In this document: positions 25,591 to 33,375 of the stretch, piece by piece
Numbering within the stretch: position 1 is the first letter of the stretch
How the letters are laid out: every line of letters begins with the position of its first letter
NCBI RefSeq assembly: GCF_001447195.1
Contig: NZ_LFRI01000363.1
Span: forward strand, 1 to 46,244
DNA: 46,244 nucleotides
Reading direction: 5' to 3'
Origin: Aquabacterium parvum
GTDB taxonomy: Bacteria; Pseudomonadota; Gammaproteobacteria; Burkholderiales; Burkholderiaceae_C
Notes under the pieces: model-generated
Told to the model about the DNA's origin: nothing
The model's database searches: none
The model's input: the letters and a program-made list of their open reading frames with translations, nothing else
Position numbers and translations under genes: made by a program

Positions 25591-26661
25591 ATGACCCACT
25601 CTTCACGCTGGCGAGCCAACCTCGTCCAGGCCTTGCTCATTTGTGTTCTGGGTTGGTGGGGGGCGCATGGGGCGCATGCCGCGAGCCAGTTGACGGCGAA
25701 CACCGCGGTCGTGTCCGCTGGAGGACAGGACATCCTTCGCGATGCGCGCACTTTGACCGATGTGCAAGGGCGTCAACGCCTCGATGCGTCGATCGACCAC
25801 GCCGTGGCCGCACCCGAGGGAACGAGCGACGCCGGTCGCATCCAGGGGCAGGCGATTGCCGACATCGATGTGCAGCAAGGCGGCATGAAGCTGCTGACGC
25901 AAGTGCAATCGGTCATCCCTTCTGGCGAGCGTTTGCGCGGTGAGTCGTTCGCGTCGGCCAGCTTGTCCGACACTTTGCGCGTTGCCGGGGCCGGTGGGCA
26001 GCAGTCGCGCTTGCGGCTGCAAGTGGGATACGACGCCACCCACGACCTGAGTCCCGTGGCCTCGGCCGACGTCGCGTCCTACCTGATCCGCAAAGAGTCG
26101 ACCACGGACTTCAAGGTCCGCGTCAGCTGGGAGGTCCCCAACCCTCAGCATGGTGCACCTGGCTCTTCGGGCGAAGAGTCGCCCACGGTCACCGAACAAC
26201 GCATCCTGACGGGGCGCATGTGGACCTTCTGGGATGGCCGCACCCAGTGGTACAGCACCGCACTCACCGAGGTCGATGTGCATGGAGACCTGGGCACCAC
26301 CGAGCGATCCATCTACTTCGATGAGCCGCCTGCGGGGTCTTTGCCCGATGCGCGTTGGCAGGGCTCGCACGCCTTTGACGTGTGGGTGCCCGGTGACACC
26401 GACCTTCAATTCGAGTGGTTGACATCGGTGCATTCGGCTTGCGCCGACACGCGTGGGTGCAGCGCGCAGGTCGATGCCATGCACTCGTTCAACCTCGCCT
26501 TGCAGCCCAGCGTGGGGCAGGTGACGTCGGCCAGCGGCTACGCCTTCTTACAGCAGTCGGCGCCGGTGCCCGAGCCCGATGCGCTCTGGATGGCGGCCCT
26601 GGGCTTGTGCGCGTTGGGGGGGCGTCGCGGTGTCCGACAAGTCATCCGCCGAGTTGTTTGA
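25591..26661 (+). CDS. PEP-CTERM-sorted exported protein, unknown function
   Basis: This 356-residue protein has a signal peptide (LVQALLICVLGWWGAHGAHA) and a C-terminal sorting tripartite. The sorting region is VPEP at about 326-329, one hydrophobic helix (ALWMAALGLCALGG) and a basic end (RRGVRQVIRRVV). This is the PEP-CTERM signal cut by an exosortase (EpsH/XrtA type) in bacteria that make exopolysaccharide biofilms. The body is predicted beta-rich, without a named domain. CAGGAGG precedes the ATG at 25591. The 3' end overlaps the LuxR gene by 32 bp. Expression may depend on the lux-box-like site at 25471-25490. Confidence 0.82.
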   Translation: MTHSSRWRANLVQALLICVLGWWGAHGAHAASQLTANTAVVSAGGQDILRDARTLTDVQGRQRLDASIDHAVAAPEGTSDAGRIQGQAIADIDVQQGGMKLLTQVQSVIPSGERLRGESFASASLSDTLRVAGAGGQQSRLRLQVGYDATHDLSPVASADVASYLIRKESTTDFKVRVSWEVPNPQHGAPGSSGEESPTVTEQRILTGRMWTFWDGRTQWYSTALTEVDVHGDLGTTERSIYFDEPPAGSLPDARWQGSHAFDVWVPGDTDLQFEWLTSVHSACADTRGCSAQVDAMHSFNLALQPSVGQVTSASGYAFLQQSAPVPEPDALWMAALGLCALGGRRGVRQVIRRVV

Positions 26662-27385
26662 TCGCCTGCTGTTGGCGCAACAGGCGTTTGCCACGGCGCC
26701 CAGCATCGGCGCCCTGACCGATGTCTGCCGTCAGCTCAGCCTCGACCTGGGCTTTCGGCACTTCGTGTACGCCCTGCGTGTGCCCACGAACTTTGCCAAT
26801 GCGCGCTTGATCATCCTTGACGGCTACCCGCCCGAGTGGGTGCAGCGCTACTTCGCTTGCGCGTACCACGACCACGATCCGGTCATGGCGTATTGCTCGA
26901 ACCAGGTGGTGCCCATTTGCTGGAGCGACCTGACGCAGTCCCTGTCAGGGCCTTCTCGCCACATGATGGCCGATGCGGCGGCGCACGGGCTGGTTGATGG
27001 CGTCACGGCGCCGGTGCACAGTCCGCAGGGTGAGCTGGGTGTGTTCAGTCTGGCTTCCGATGCATCGCCGGAAGAGGCACGTCGGGTGGCCGTGTCCGCC
27101 TTGCCCTGGGTGGCCATGCTGGCGGGGCACCTGCACGAGGCGGTGCGGCGCGTCAGCGGCTTGCTGCAGCAGCCGACACCGGACCTCAGCCCCAGGGAGC
27201 TGGAATGCCTGCGCTGGGCCGCCGATGGCAAGACCTCCTCGGAAATTGCTCAGCTGCTGGGCATGTCCGAGCGAACCGTGAACTTCCACTTGCAAAACGC
27301 GGTGCACAAGCTCGACGTGGCCAACCGGCAGCACGCCGTGGTCAAAGCCGCTGCCACCGGGCTGATCCAGCCCAAACCATTCTGA
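26630..27385 (+). CDS. LuxR-type regulator with autoinducer-binding domain (no luxI in window)
   Basis: This 251-residue protein has an N-terminal autoinducer-binding domain that keeps family key residues: Trp70, Tyr74, Asp83-Pro84 (HDHDPV) and Trp98 (ICWSD). A C-terminal LuxR helix-turn-helix follows (LSPRELECLRWAADGKTSSEIAQLLGMSERTVNFH, 186-220). It probably binds an acyl-homoserine lactone or related ligand and controls transcription. The start chosen is a GTG at 26630 with a G-rich site upstream, giving a normal-length protein; an ATG at 26579 would lie deep in the PEP-CTERM gene. No autoinducer synthase is in the window, so it is a solo here. Confidence 0.85.
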   Translation: MSDKSSAELFDRLLLAQQAFATAPSIGALTDVCRQLSLDLGFRHFVYALRVPTNFANARLIILDGYPPEWVQRYFACAYHDHDPVMAYCSNQVVPICWSDLTQSLSGPSRHMMADAAAHGLVDGVTAPVHSPQGELGVFSLASDASPEEARRVAVSALPWVAMLAGHLHEAVRRVSGLLQQPTPDLSPRELECLRWAADGKTSSEIAQLLGMSERTVNFHLQNAVHKLDVANRQHAVVKAAATGLIQPKPF

Positions 27386-27456
27386 GTCAGCCTGTGAGGT
27401 GGTGGGCCGTCGGCCTGCGACAGGCGGCCGTTCTTCTCTCAACCAGGAAACCAGAC

Positions 27457-27867
27457 ATGATGACGATCACAGGCTTGACACCCATCCGCCTTTCCCGCGG
27501 CTTGCTCCTTGGCGCCATGGCCTTGCTGGCCGGGTGCGCCGCCACACAGGTGCCACAAGACAAGCTCGAGCAACGCACGGGCATGGCCATCGGACGGGAT
27601 GCAGGGGCCTTCACCATCTCGAACCAGGCGATGGAAAGCGGTGGAGGTGGTCGCATGAACTACACCGTCACCACCCAGGATGGCGCGCTCTACCAGTGCT
27701 ACATCTACGAAGCGCCCCCGCTGGCCAAGATCACCTCTTTTGGCATGGCGCCCACCACGTCAGATGCCATCTGCACCCAGAAAAGTGGCGCCAAGCCCGG
27801 CAAGGCCACGCAGAAGGAAGCCTCGCCCGCTTGCAATGCCCTGCTCAAGGCCGCAGGTCGTTGCTGA
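27457..27867 (+). CDS. Small lipoprotein, unknown function
   Basis: This 136-residue protein has an N-terminal signal ending in lipobox LLAGC (Cys at about 27), so it is predicted to be lipid-anchored. The mature part has no named domain; it contains MNYTVTTQDGALYQCYIYEAPP and ends in ACNALLKAAGRC, with Cys residues that may form disulfides. A CCAGGAAACC site precedes the ATG at 27457. It lies 71 bp after the LuxR gene, and the two ends with the next gene converge with only 9 bp between them. Function is unknown. Confidence 0.7.
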   Translation: MMTITGLTPIRLSRGLLLGAMALLAGCAATQVPQDKLEQRTGMAIGRDAGAFTISNQAMESGGGGRMNYTVTTQDGALYQCYIYEAPPLAKITSFGMAPTTSDAICTQKSGAKPGKATQKEASPACNALLKAAGRC

Positions 27868-27876
27868 GCGCGGCCC

Positions 27877-28785
27877 TCATGGCACTGCCCCAGGCACCTC
27901 GAACAACCCGCCACCGTGCGTCGTCACGTAAACGCTGGTGGTTGAAAACCCGGCGCCGTCGGAGCCCGGCGTCACCGCGCTGGGCAGCATCAAGCCTCGC
28001 GCCAGGGTGCACCAATTGCCCTCTGGCGTCAGCCGCCAGACCTCGCCGCTCCAGTACGAGGCCACGTACAGCAGGCCCTGGCGGTCGATGCCCAGGCCGT
28101 CCAGCCAGGTCCAGCCGCGCCCCTCGGGGGCTGGCGCCACCAGCCGAACCTGACCCGATTCGCGGTCCACCGCCATGACCTTGGGCGGGATCATCTGGTT
28201 GACGTAGAGCGTGCGCTGGTCCTGGCTGAGTGCCAGGCCGTTGCTGTTGAGCGCCAGCCAGCCGCGCTGCACGGTGCCGTTGGGCAGGACTCGATCGAGG
28301 CTCCTGGCCAGGTCGTCCGAGGCGTAGAAGGTGCCGTCGTCGGCGCGCACCAGGCCATTGGCCATGGCCAGGCCCTTGACCACAGGCGTGGTGGCGCCGG
28401 TGGCCAGGTCCACCTTGGAGATGCCGGCCGAGCCCAGCCAGGGCAGCAGCCCATTGAGGCTGTTGCCCGTGCCCACGTGTGCCTCGTGTTCGCCGGTCAC
28501 GGCGATGCCGCCTGGCGACTTCAGGGCCGTGGTCACGGTGGTGACCTGGCCTTGTGGGGCCTCCAGGCGGAACAAGGCACCTTTGGTGATGCTGGTGAAC
28601 AGCAAGCGCCCCTGGCGATCGAAAGCCAGGGACTCGAGCGGGCCGCGGCCGCTGGTGAGCTGGCGCGCCGGGCCCGCGCCAGGGCAGTCTGGCGGCGCTG
28701 CGCTGACCGGTTTGTGAGCCAGCGCGCACAGCGCCACCGAGAGCACGGCGGTGAGGATCGGGGTCCTCCCTGTGGGTTTGTTCAT
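27877..28785 (-). CDS. SMP-30/gluconolactonase-like beta-propeller protein, secreted
   Basis: This 302-residue protein has a signal peptide (ILTAVLSVALCALAHKPVSA) and repeated propeller blades such as PLESLAFDRQGRLLFTS, TLYVNQMIPPKVMAVDRESG and GLGIDRQGLLYVASYWSGEVW. This is the pattern of SMP-30/lactonase or strictosidine-synthase-like enzymes. Some family members hydrolyse lactones, but the metal-ligand pattern cannot be confirmed by eye. CAGGAG precedes the ATG at 28785; longer frames to 29002 lack support. A palindrome at 28814-28831 lies 29 bp upstream of the start. Confidence 0.72.
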   Translation of the reverse strand: MNKPTGRTPILTAVLSVALCALAHKPVSAAPPDCPGAGPARQLTSGRGPLESLAFDRQGRLLFTSITKGALFRLEAPQGQVTTVTTALKSPGGIAVTGEHEAHVGTGNSLNGLLPWLGSAGISKVDLATGATTPVVKGLAMANGLVRADDGTFYASDDLARSLDRVLPNGTVQRGWLALNSNGLALSQDQRTLYVNQMIPPKVMAVDRESGQVRLVAPAPEGRGWTWLDGLGIDRQGLLYVASYWSGEVWRLTPEGNWCTLARGLMLPSAVTPGSDGAGFSTTSVYVTTHGGGLFEVPGAVP

Positions 28786-28813
28786 GTGTTTCTCCTGTGA
28801 TTGTCGCATCTTG

Positions 28814-28831
28814 TGTGATAGAAATATCACA
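28814..28831. promoter_or_regulatory. 18-bp palindromic operator candidate upstream of the beta-propeller gene
   Basis: TGTGATA-GAAA-TATCACA is a perfect 7-4-7 inverted repeat in the divergent region between the propeller gene (minus) and the hydrolase-TetR operon (plus). TetR-family operators often have this shape, and a tetR-type gene is the second gene of the divergent operon. The binding protein is not known. Confidence 0.55.
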
Positions 28832-28940
28832 TCGATCGTATCCAAGTGTTCCTGCGTTCGCCTGGGGGCTTTCACGGGGTGGCCGCGCGCGGTCAAAGCC
28901 ATCGCCGGGGCGCCTTGAGCTGTGACCTACACTCGCGCCG

Positions 28941-29840
28941 ATGCCATCTTTCCCGCCCGATTCGCCGACCCTGCCGGACCACCTGCTTGCTCCTGACGGC
29001 ACCCGTTTGCACCTGAGTCACTGGCCGGTGACGCGGCCGCGGGGTGTGGTGCAGACCCTGCATGGCTTTGGCGAGCACCAAGGGCGCATCGAGCCCCTGG
29101 CGCAGGCGCTCAATCGCGCAGGCTGGGCCGTGGCGGGCATCGACCACCGGCACAACGGTCGCTCGGGGGGGGAGCGCGGTGTCGTCCGCGATGGCGACGA
29201 CTTGCTGCGCGATCAGGCGCAATTGCACGATGTGCTGAGCCTGGCCTATGGGCGCCTGCCTCGCGTGATGATCGGCACGAGCCTGGGCGGTTTGTTGGCG
29301 GCCAGGTTCGCGGCGGCGCAGTCAGGTCAGGCCGAGCTGGAGCCTTGGGTGCGTCCGTTGGAGGCGGTGGTGCTCATCGCCCCTGCGCTGGCCCCGGCCT
29401 TGTCGCCACCACAAAGCGCCACACTCGCCGTGCTGTCCCGCATGGTGCCGGACCTGCCGGTGTCGCTGTCTTACATGCTGGGCTGGGGCTCGTCCGTGCC
29501 CGAGGTGGTGGCCGCCAAAAAGCGAGACCCGCTCATCCACACCACGATGACCCCACGCGTGGTGCAGCACATGCTGTCTTCGGCACAGCGCGTGTTCGAG
29601 CAGTTGCCGAACTGGCGCACCCCGGCTTTGATCTGCCACGCGGGTGCCGATCGGCTGGTGGCGCCTTCGGCCGCCCGGCGCTTTGTGCGCGAAGCGCCTG
29701 CCCACCTGGTGCACGAGATGGCCTTTGCCGACATGGCCCACGACCTGCTTCACGAGCCCTGTGCTGAGCAGCTCATCGCTGCGATCGTGTCCTGGCTGCA
29801 GCCGTGGGCGGTGTCCGACCAGCCAGGCGAACTCCCATGA
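28941..29840 (+). CDS. Alpha/beta hydrolase (monoacylglycerol-lipase-like)
   Basis: This 299-residue enzyme has the oxyanion region LHGFGEH (about 40-46), a nucleophile elbow GTSLGG (about 112-117), a catalytic Asp probably in HAGADRLVAP and His in MAHDLLHEP. This is the serine aminopeptidase S33/lysophospholipase type. HRHNGRSGGERG matches the monoglyceride-lipase relative of the family. No signal peptide is present, so it is cytoplasmic. The stop overlaps the TetR start by 4 bp, so the pair is an operon. The substrate is unknown; an acyl ester or lactone is possible. Confidence 0.82.
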   Translation: MPSFPPDSPTLPDHLLAPDGTRLHLSHWPVTRPRGVVQTLHGFGEHQGRIEPLAQALNRAGWAVAGIDHRHNGRSGGERGVVRDGDDLLRDQAQLHDVLSLAYGRLPRVMIGTSLGGLLAARFAAAQSGQAELEPWVRPLEAVVLIAPALAPALSPPQSATLAVLSRMVPDLPVSLSYMLGWGSSVPEVVAAKKRDPLIHTTMTPRVVQHMLSSAQRVFEQLPNWRTPALICHAGADRLVAPSAARRFVREAPAHLVHEMAFADMAHDLLHEPCAEQLIAAIVSWLQPWAVSDQPGELP

Positions 29841-30427
29841 CCCGTGGCGACAAAGCGCCTGGCCGGGCCGATCCAGGCAAGGTCGTCGGGGCCACCCGCA
29901 CGCGGTTGATCGAGGCCGCGATGGGGGAGTTCATCGAGCACGGCTTCGCTGGCACCGACACCAATCGCATCGCGCGGCGAGCGGGCTTTGCGCCGCAAAC
30001 TTTCTACCGATGGTTCTCGGACAAGGCGGCGGTGTTCGCCGAGGTGCTGCACGTGTGGGAGGAGGCCGAGTTCGCGCTGTTCATGTCCCTGCTGGGCCCG
30101 CATGAGCTGACACCGCTGCAGCTGGCCGAGGCCTGCGTGGAGAACATGCGGCCTTTCCTGACGTTCCGCCAGCACCTGCGCTCGGTGACCCTGCAGGACG
30201 CGGCGGTCAGGGCCGTGCGCGGGCAGGGGCGCGCCGCGTTGATGTCACGCCTGGGCCCCTGGTGTGCCCACCTCGCGCCCGAGTCGCTGGCCCACACGCT
30301 GCTGCAGATCGAGTCCTTGAGCGAGATGCTGGCGCGTGGCGACTTGTCCGACCTGGGTGTGAGCGGCAGCGAAACCCTGCAGGCCCTGGCGGATCACATC
30401 CGGGCGCTCAGGCCCGCGGGGGCTTGA
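29837..30427 (+). CDS. TetR-family transcriptional regulator
   Basis: This 196-residue protein has a TetR helix-turn-helix at about 15-65 (TRTRLIEAAMGEFIEHGFAGTDTNRIARRAG, then QTFYRWFSDKAAVFAEVL). A helical ligand-binding domain with no recognisable specificity follows. The ATG at 29837 overlaps the hydrolase stop. Its 3' end overlaps the convergent dehydrogenase gene by 34 bp, so it abuts the ten-gene biosynthetic operon. Candidate operators are the palindromes at 28814-28831 and, more speculatively, 45890-45923. Confidence 0.87.
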   Translation: MTRGDKAPGRADPGKVVGATRTRLIEAAMGEFIEHGFAGTDTNRIARRAGFAPQTFYRWFSDKAAVFAEVLHVWEEAEFALFMSLLGPHELTPLQLAEACVENMRPFLTFRQHLRSVTLQDAAVRAVRGQGRAALMSRLGPWCAHLAPESLAHTLLQIESLSEMLARGDLSDLGVSGSETLQALADHIRALRPAGA

Positions 30428-31413
30428 CGTGCTGGCGAGCCCAGGCGCTCGCTCCAGTGGTGGTGAACGCGGTCCAGCAGGCTGGCGAGTGATTCGCTGC
30501 GGTAACCCAGGTCCCGGGTGGCGAGCTGGTCGTTCGCCAGCATGTCACCGCACAGGATCTCGGCCAGACCTGGTGTCAGCTCGGGCCGCTTGCCATCGAC
30601 GCGAGACCACCAGTCCGACAGCCTGGCCACGGTTTTCAGCACCGGCGCTGGAACGGTCGAGGTCACGGGTTTGACGCCCGTGCGGCTGGCGATCGCGTTG
30701 AACATGTCCAGGTAAGACACGGTGGGCCCACCCAGCACGTAGCGAGGGGCGGCGTCCGGGCGCAGCGCGGCCGCCACATGGGCCCGCGCCACCGCCTCGA
30801 CCGCGCAGAAGTTGGCGCGCCCTTTGGGGGCGGCCTTGAGTTTGCCGGCAACGGCGTCATCGAACATCTTGATCCAGCCGGCCTGGTCATGTGGCCCCAG
30901 CAGGTGCGAGGGGTGCATGCTCACGGTGGACATGCCTGCGCGGTGGGCGTTCTGCAGCTCCTCATCGGCCATCAACTTGGTCAGCAGGTAAGGGTTGCGT
31001 TCGCTGCTCATCGATCGCAGGCTGTTGTGCTCCGAGATGGGCTCGCCTTCGTCCTGAAAAACGCCCAGGGTCGAGGTGAGCACGACGCGAGAGGCCCTGC
31101 GTTTGAGCGCGGTCAGGATCAGGTTGCGGGTGGCCGTGACGTTGTCTCGCATCAGGACGTCCATGTCACCGTGCCACATCGAGATCGCGCCGGCCACGTG
31201 GAACACCGCATCGGGCCTGTCCGGCATGGCCGCGAGCAGCTGCCGCTCATCGTCCAGTGAACCATTGCGGATGCTCAGGTGCGGCGAATGCATCCAGGCG
31301 GGCACCTCGGATCGGACCAGGGCGGTGACGTGCCAGCCGGTGCTGAGCAGCTCCTGAACAAGGTGCCGGCCCAGGAAGCCTGCGCCTCCCGTGACGAACG
31401 CGGTCTTTCCCAT
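30394..31413 (-). CDS. NAD(P)-dependent epimerase/dehydrogenase (extended SDR), last gene of the operon
   Basis: This 339-residue protein has the Rossmann motif VTGGAGFLGRHLV at residues 6-18 and the active-site YxxxK as YLLTK (about 147-151), preceded by a Ser/Thr-rich TSTLGVF. It resembles dihydroflavonol reductase / 3-beta-hydroxysteroid dehydrogenase-like members of the extended SDR family, which reduce or oxidise hydroxyl/keto groups on bulky substrates. A second member of the family is the first gene of the same operon. The start is the ATG at 31413; the frame continues upstream to 31629 but that part would overlap the porin gene. The substrate is presumably an intermediate of the polyketide pathway. 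Confidence 0.85.
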   Translation of the reverse strand: MGKTAFVTGGAGFLGRHLVQELLSTGWHVTALVRSEVPAWMHSPHLSIRNGSLDDERQLLAAMPDRPDAVFHVAGAISMWHGDMDVLMRDNVTATRNLILTALKRRASRVVLTSTLGVFQDEGEPISEHNSLRSMSSERNPYLLTKLMADEELQNAHRAGMSTVSMHPSHLLGPHDQAGWIKMFDDAVAGKLKAAPKGRANFCAVEAVARAHVAAALRPDAAPRYVLGGPTVSYLDMFNAIASRTGVKPVTSTVPAPVLKTVARLSDWWSRVDGKRPELTPGLAEILCGDMLANDQLATRDLGYRSESLASLLDRVHHHWSERLGSPARQAPAGLSARM

Positions 31414-31454
31414 GGTGTGGTGTTCCTCGTGTGTGTTGGTTTGTGGGAAGGCGC

Positions 31455-32144
31455 TCAGAACTTCAGGCGCAGCCCGAGCTGCGTCGTGAAGGCGCGGTAA
31501 CGGGCCTCGACGTTGCCTGGGGGGATGTTGGGGATGTTGCCGAAGCCGCCCGTGGAGGTGCGCACGCGGCGGTGGCCCAGATCGAGCGTCATGGCCTCGC
31601 TGACGTCCCAGCTCACGCCAAAACCCCACTGGCGCACATCGACGTCGGCGGAAGCGTCGCCAAAGCTCACGCCACCTGCAGCGAGACCCTTGACGTCCAG
31701 GCTGCCTCGCCCCAGGCCGGCGCCGATGTATGGCTTGAAGGGCAGGCCAAGGGGTTTGAGGTCGAAGTCGTACCAGAGGTTGACCACCCAGCTCTTGAGC
31801 TGCTCCTTGCCATCGCCGGCCAGCACGCCGCCGCCGTCATAGAGCCGGTTGCCGAAGCTCTGGATGTCGTTGCTGCGCTGGCTGTAGCTCAGCTCGATGC
31901 GTGGACCGATGTCCAGCGCGCGGCCCACCGAGATGGCGCGCGCACTGGCGAACTTGAAGTCGTTGTCAAACCCGATGTTGACGAAGTTGAAGCCCTGTTG
32001 ATAGAGGTTTTGCTGCGAGGCCCGGTTCGATCCCAGTTCGATGGCGGCGTAGTTGTGCCCGTCCAGCCAGTGGGCGTTGGCGTGTTGGGTGCAGGCCAGC
32101 GAAAGCAGGGACAGGGCGGCGAGGGTTTGAAACTTCCGAGACAT
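31455..32144 (-). CDS. Small outer-membrane beta-barrel protein (OmpW/Opa-like)
   Basis: This 229-residue protein has a signal peptide ending in QHANA, alternating hydrophobic strands and a C-terminal LGLRLKF with terminal Phe, the outer-membrane insertion signal. Repeated loops such as PYIGAGLGRGSLDVKG fit an eight-stranded barrel. Its place inside a polyketide operon, 41 bp before the last dehydrogenase and 36 bp after the SRPBCC gene, suggests a role in passage or surface placement of the product; this is inference. Confidence 0.8.
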   Translation of the reverse strand: MSRKFQTLAALSLLSLACTQHANAHWLDGHNYAAIELGSNRASQQNLYQQGFNFVNIGFDNDFKFASARAISVGRALDIGPRIELSYSQRSNDIQSFGNRLYDGGGVLAGDGKEQLKSWVVNLWYDFDLKPLGLPFKPYIGAGLGRGSLDVKGLAAGGVSFGDASADVDVRQWGFGVSWDVSEAMTLDLGHRRVRTSTGGFGNIPNIPPGNVEARYRAFTTQLGLRLKF

Positions 32145-32180
32145 GGTGGTTCCGTTTTGAGGTTGAGGTGAATGGGCAGG

Positions 32181-32621
32181 TCAGGCAGCGGCTGCGACAT
32201 GGGCCTTGAGTTCGGCTTGGGTCAGCATGTTTCGCAAGGCGAGCTGCAAAGCGGCGCGCAGCTTGCGCACCAGTAAGGGGGCCAGGACCCACGAGAGCGG
32301 TCCACTGAGCACGGCGCCATGCCGCACGACGTTCAGCCTGCTGTCGATCGACTCGACCTCGTGCGTGAAGCGAACCCGAAGACCGGGCAGCCGAACGGTG
32401 TTGCTGTAGGAGCGAAGCAGCTCCACGCGCTCGAGTTCGAAGCGCAACTCGGGGCCGCCTTTGAGCTTGAAAGCGCCGATGGCGCCGGGGCGGAACGCAC
32501 CGTCCAGGCGGCTCCACTCGACATCGGTGTCCCAGGCGGGCGAGCCCTCAACGTCGATCCACATCTTCCAGATGTCGGTGGCTGAAGCGCGCGTGGTGGC
32601 TTGAACTTGTACGTGTGGCAT
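32181..32621 (-). CDS. SRPBCC (START/Bet v1-like) domain protein
   Basis: This 146-residue protein is a single-domain SRPBCC fold. It starts MPHVQVQATTRASATDIWKMWIDVEGSPAWDTDVEWSRL, the helix-grip pattern of polyketide cyclase/dehydrase-like proteins, and has a long C-terminal helix. In polyketide clusters such proteins bind hydrophobic intermediates and can guide cyclisation or dehydration. The first 74 bp overlap the thioesterase gene in another frame, an unusually long overlap. No export signal is seen, so it is cytoplasmic. Confidence 0.8.
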   Translation of the reverse strand: MPHVQVQATTRASATDIWKMWIDVEGSPAWDTDVEWSRLDGAFRPGAIGAFKLKGGPELRFELERVELLRSYSNTVRLPGLRVRFTHEVESIDSRLNVVRHGAVLSGPLSWVLAPLLVRKLRAALQLALRNMLTQAELKAHVAAAA

Positions 32622-33375
32622 GGTGAGTGAGCGGGGAGTGGGTGTCTGAATGGATGAGCCGCGCGTGCTCGATGTCCTGCACGATCAGGTCGATCACCTG
32701 GCGGCGTCGAACGCCAGCCAGGAAGAAGTGCCCACCGGGCAGGACGTGGTGGCGCACGGTGCCGCTGACCTGCCGAGACCAGGGGAGCATGTCGTGTGGG
32801 CTGGCCAAGGGGTCGGCGTCGCCTGCAAAGGTGGACAAGGCGCAAGGCAAGGCTTCGATGGCCCCTGAACCTGCGCCGTGGTGCGTCTCGCACGCACGCA
32901 AGTCCGTGCGCATGAGGTTGAGGTAGTTGGCCGTGATCGCTTGGGCTGGCAGGGCTCCCACGCGCTGCAGGCGTTCGACCAGGAGCGCGTCGGGAAGTTG
33001 GTGCAGGCGCTCGCCTGCTGGCCTGGGGTGTTGCGGCGCTCGGTGCCCGGATGCGCCCAGCCACAAGGGGGCAGGGCATCGCCGAGCAAGCATCTGGCGC
33101 GCAACCTCGTGGGCCACCATGGCACCCATGCTGTGACCGAAGAAGGCGAGCGGCCCTTGCGCCAGCGGCTCTACCTGAGGCAACACGCTCGCGGCCAGTT
33201 CGCACAGGTTGTCGAGTGCCGGCAGGTGGGCCAACGCGCCCCTGCCTGGGTACTCGATCAGGCTGACGCGCCAGCTCGCGGGCAGGCTCGCTGCCATCGC
33301 CCGGTAGCTCTGGCCATGCCCTCCGGCATGGTGAAACCAGACCAGGTGCATGGGGGCGGCCCCGGCTGCGTTCAT
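32548..33375 (-). CDS. Type II thioesterase (alpha/beta hydrolase)
   Basis: This 275-residue protein begins MNAAGAAPMHLVWFHHAGGHGQSY and has the nucleophile motif GHSMG (Ser82), a probable Asp in GDADPLASP and His in PGGHFF, the triad of GrsT/RifR-like type II thioesterases. These free mis-acylated carrier proteins or release products of PKS and NRPS systems. The ATG overlaps the KS-protein stop by 4 bp, fixing the start at 33375. The C-terminal tail of about 30 residues is rich in His, Ser and Arg, is unlike the family, and overlaps the SRPBCC gene. Confidence 0.88.
   Translation of the reverse strand: MNAAGAAPMHLVWFHHAGGHGQSYRAMAASLPASWRVSLIEYPGRGALAHLPALDNLCELAASVLPQVEPLAQGPLAFFGHSMGAMVAHEVARQMLARRCPAPLWLGASGHRAPQHPRPAGERLHQLPDALLVERLQRVGALPAQAITANYLNLMRTDLRACETHHGAGSGAIEALPCALSTFAGDADPLASPHDMLPWSRQVSGTVRHHVLPGGHFFLAGVRRRQVIDLIVQDIEHARLIHSDTHSPLTHHATRTSSSHHARFSHRHLEDVDRR

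Noticed and set aside
28814..28831. CRP site (TGTGA...TCACA)
   Set aside because: The spacing between TGTGA and TCACA is 8 nt, not 6, so the CRP consensus is not met.
30445..31629. 5' extension of the terminal dehydrogenase frame up to 31629
   Set aside because: The Rossmann motif begins at the Met at 31413, and the extension lies antiparallel in frame sense to nothing real but overlaps the outer-membrane protein gene.
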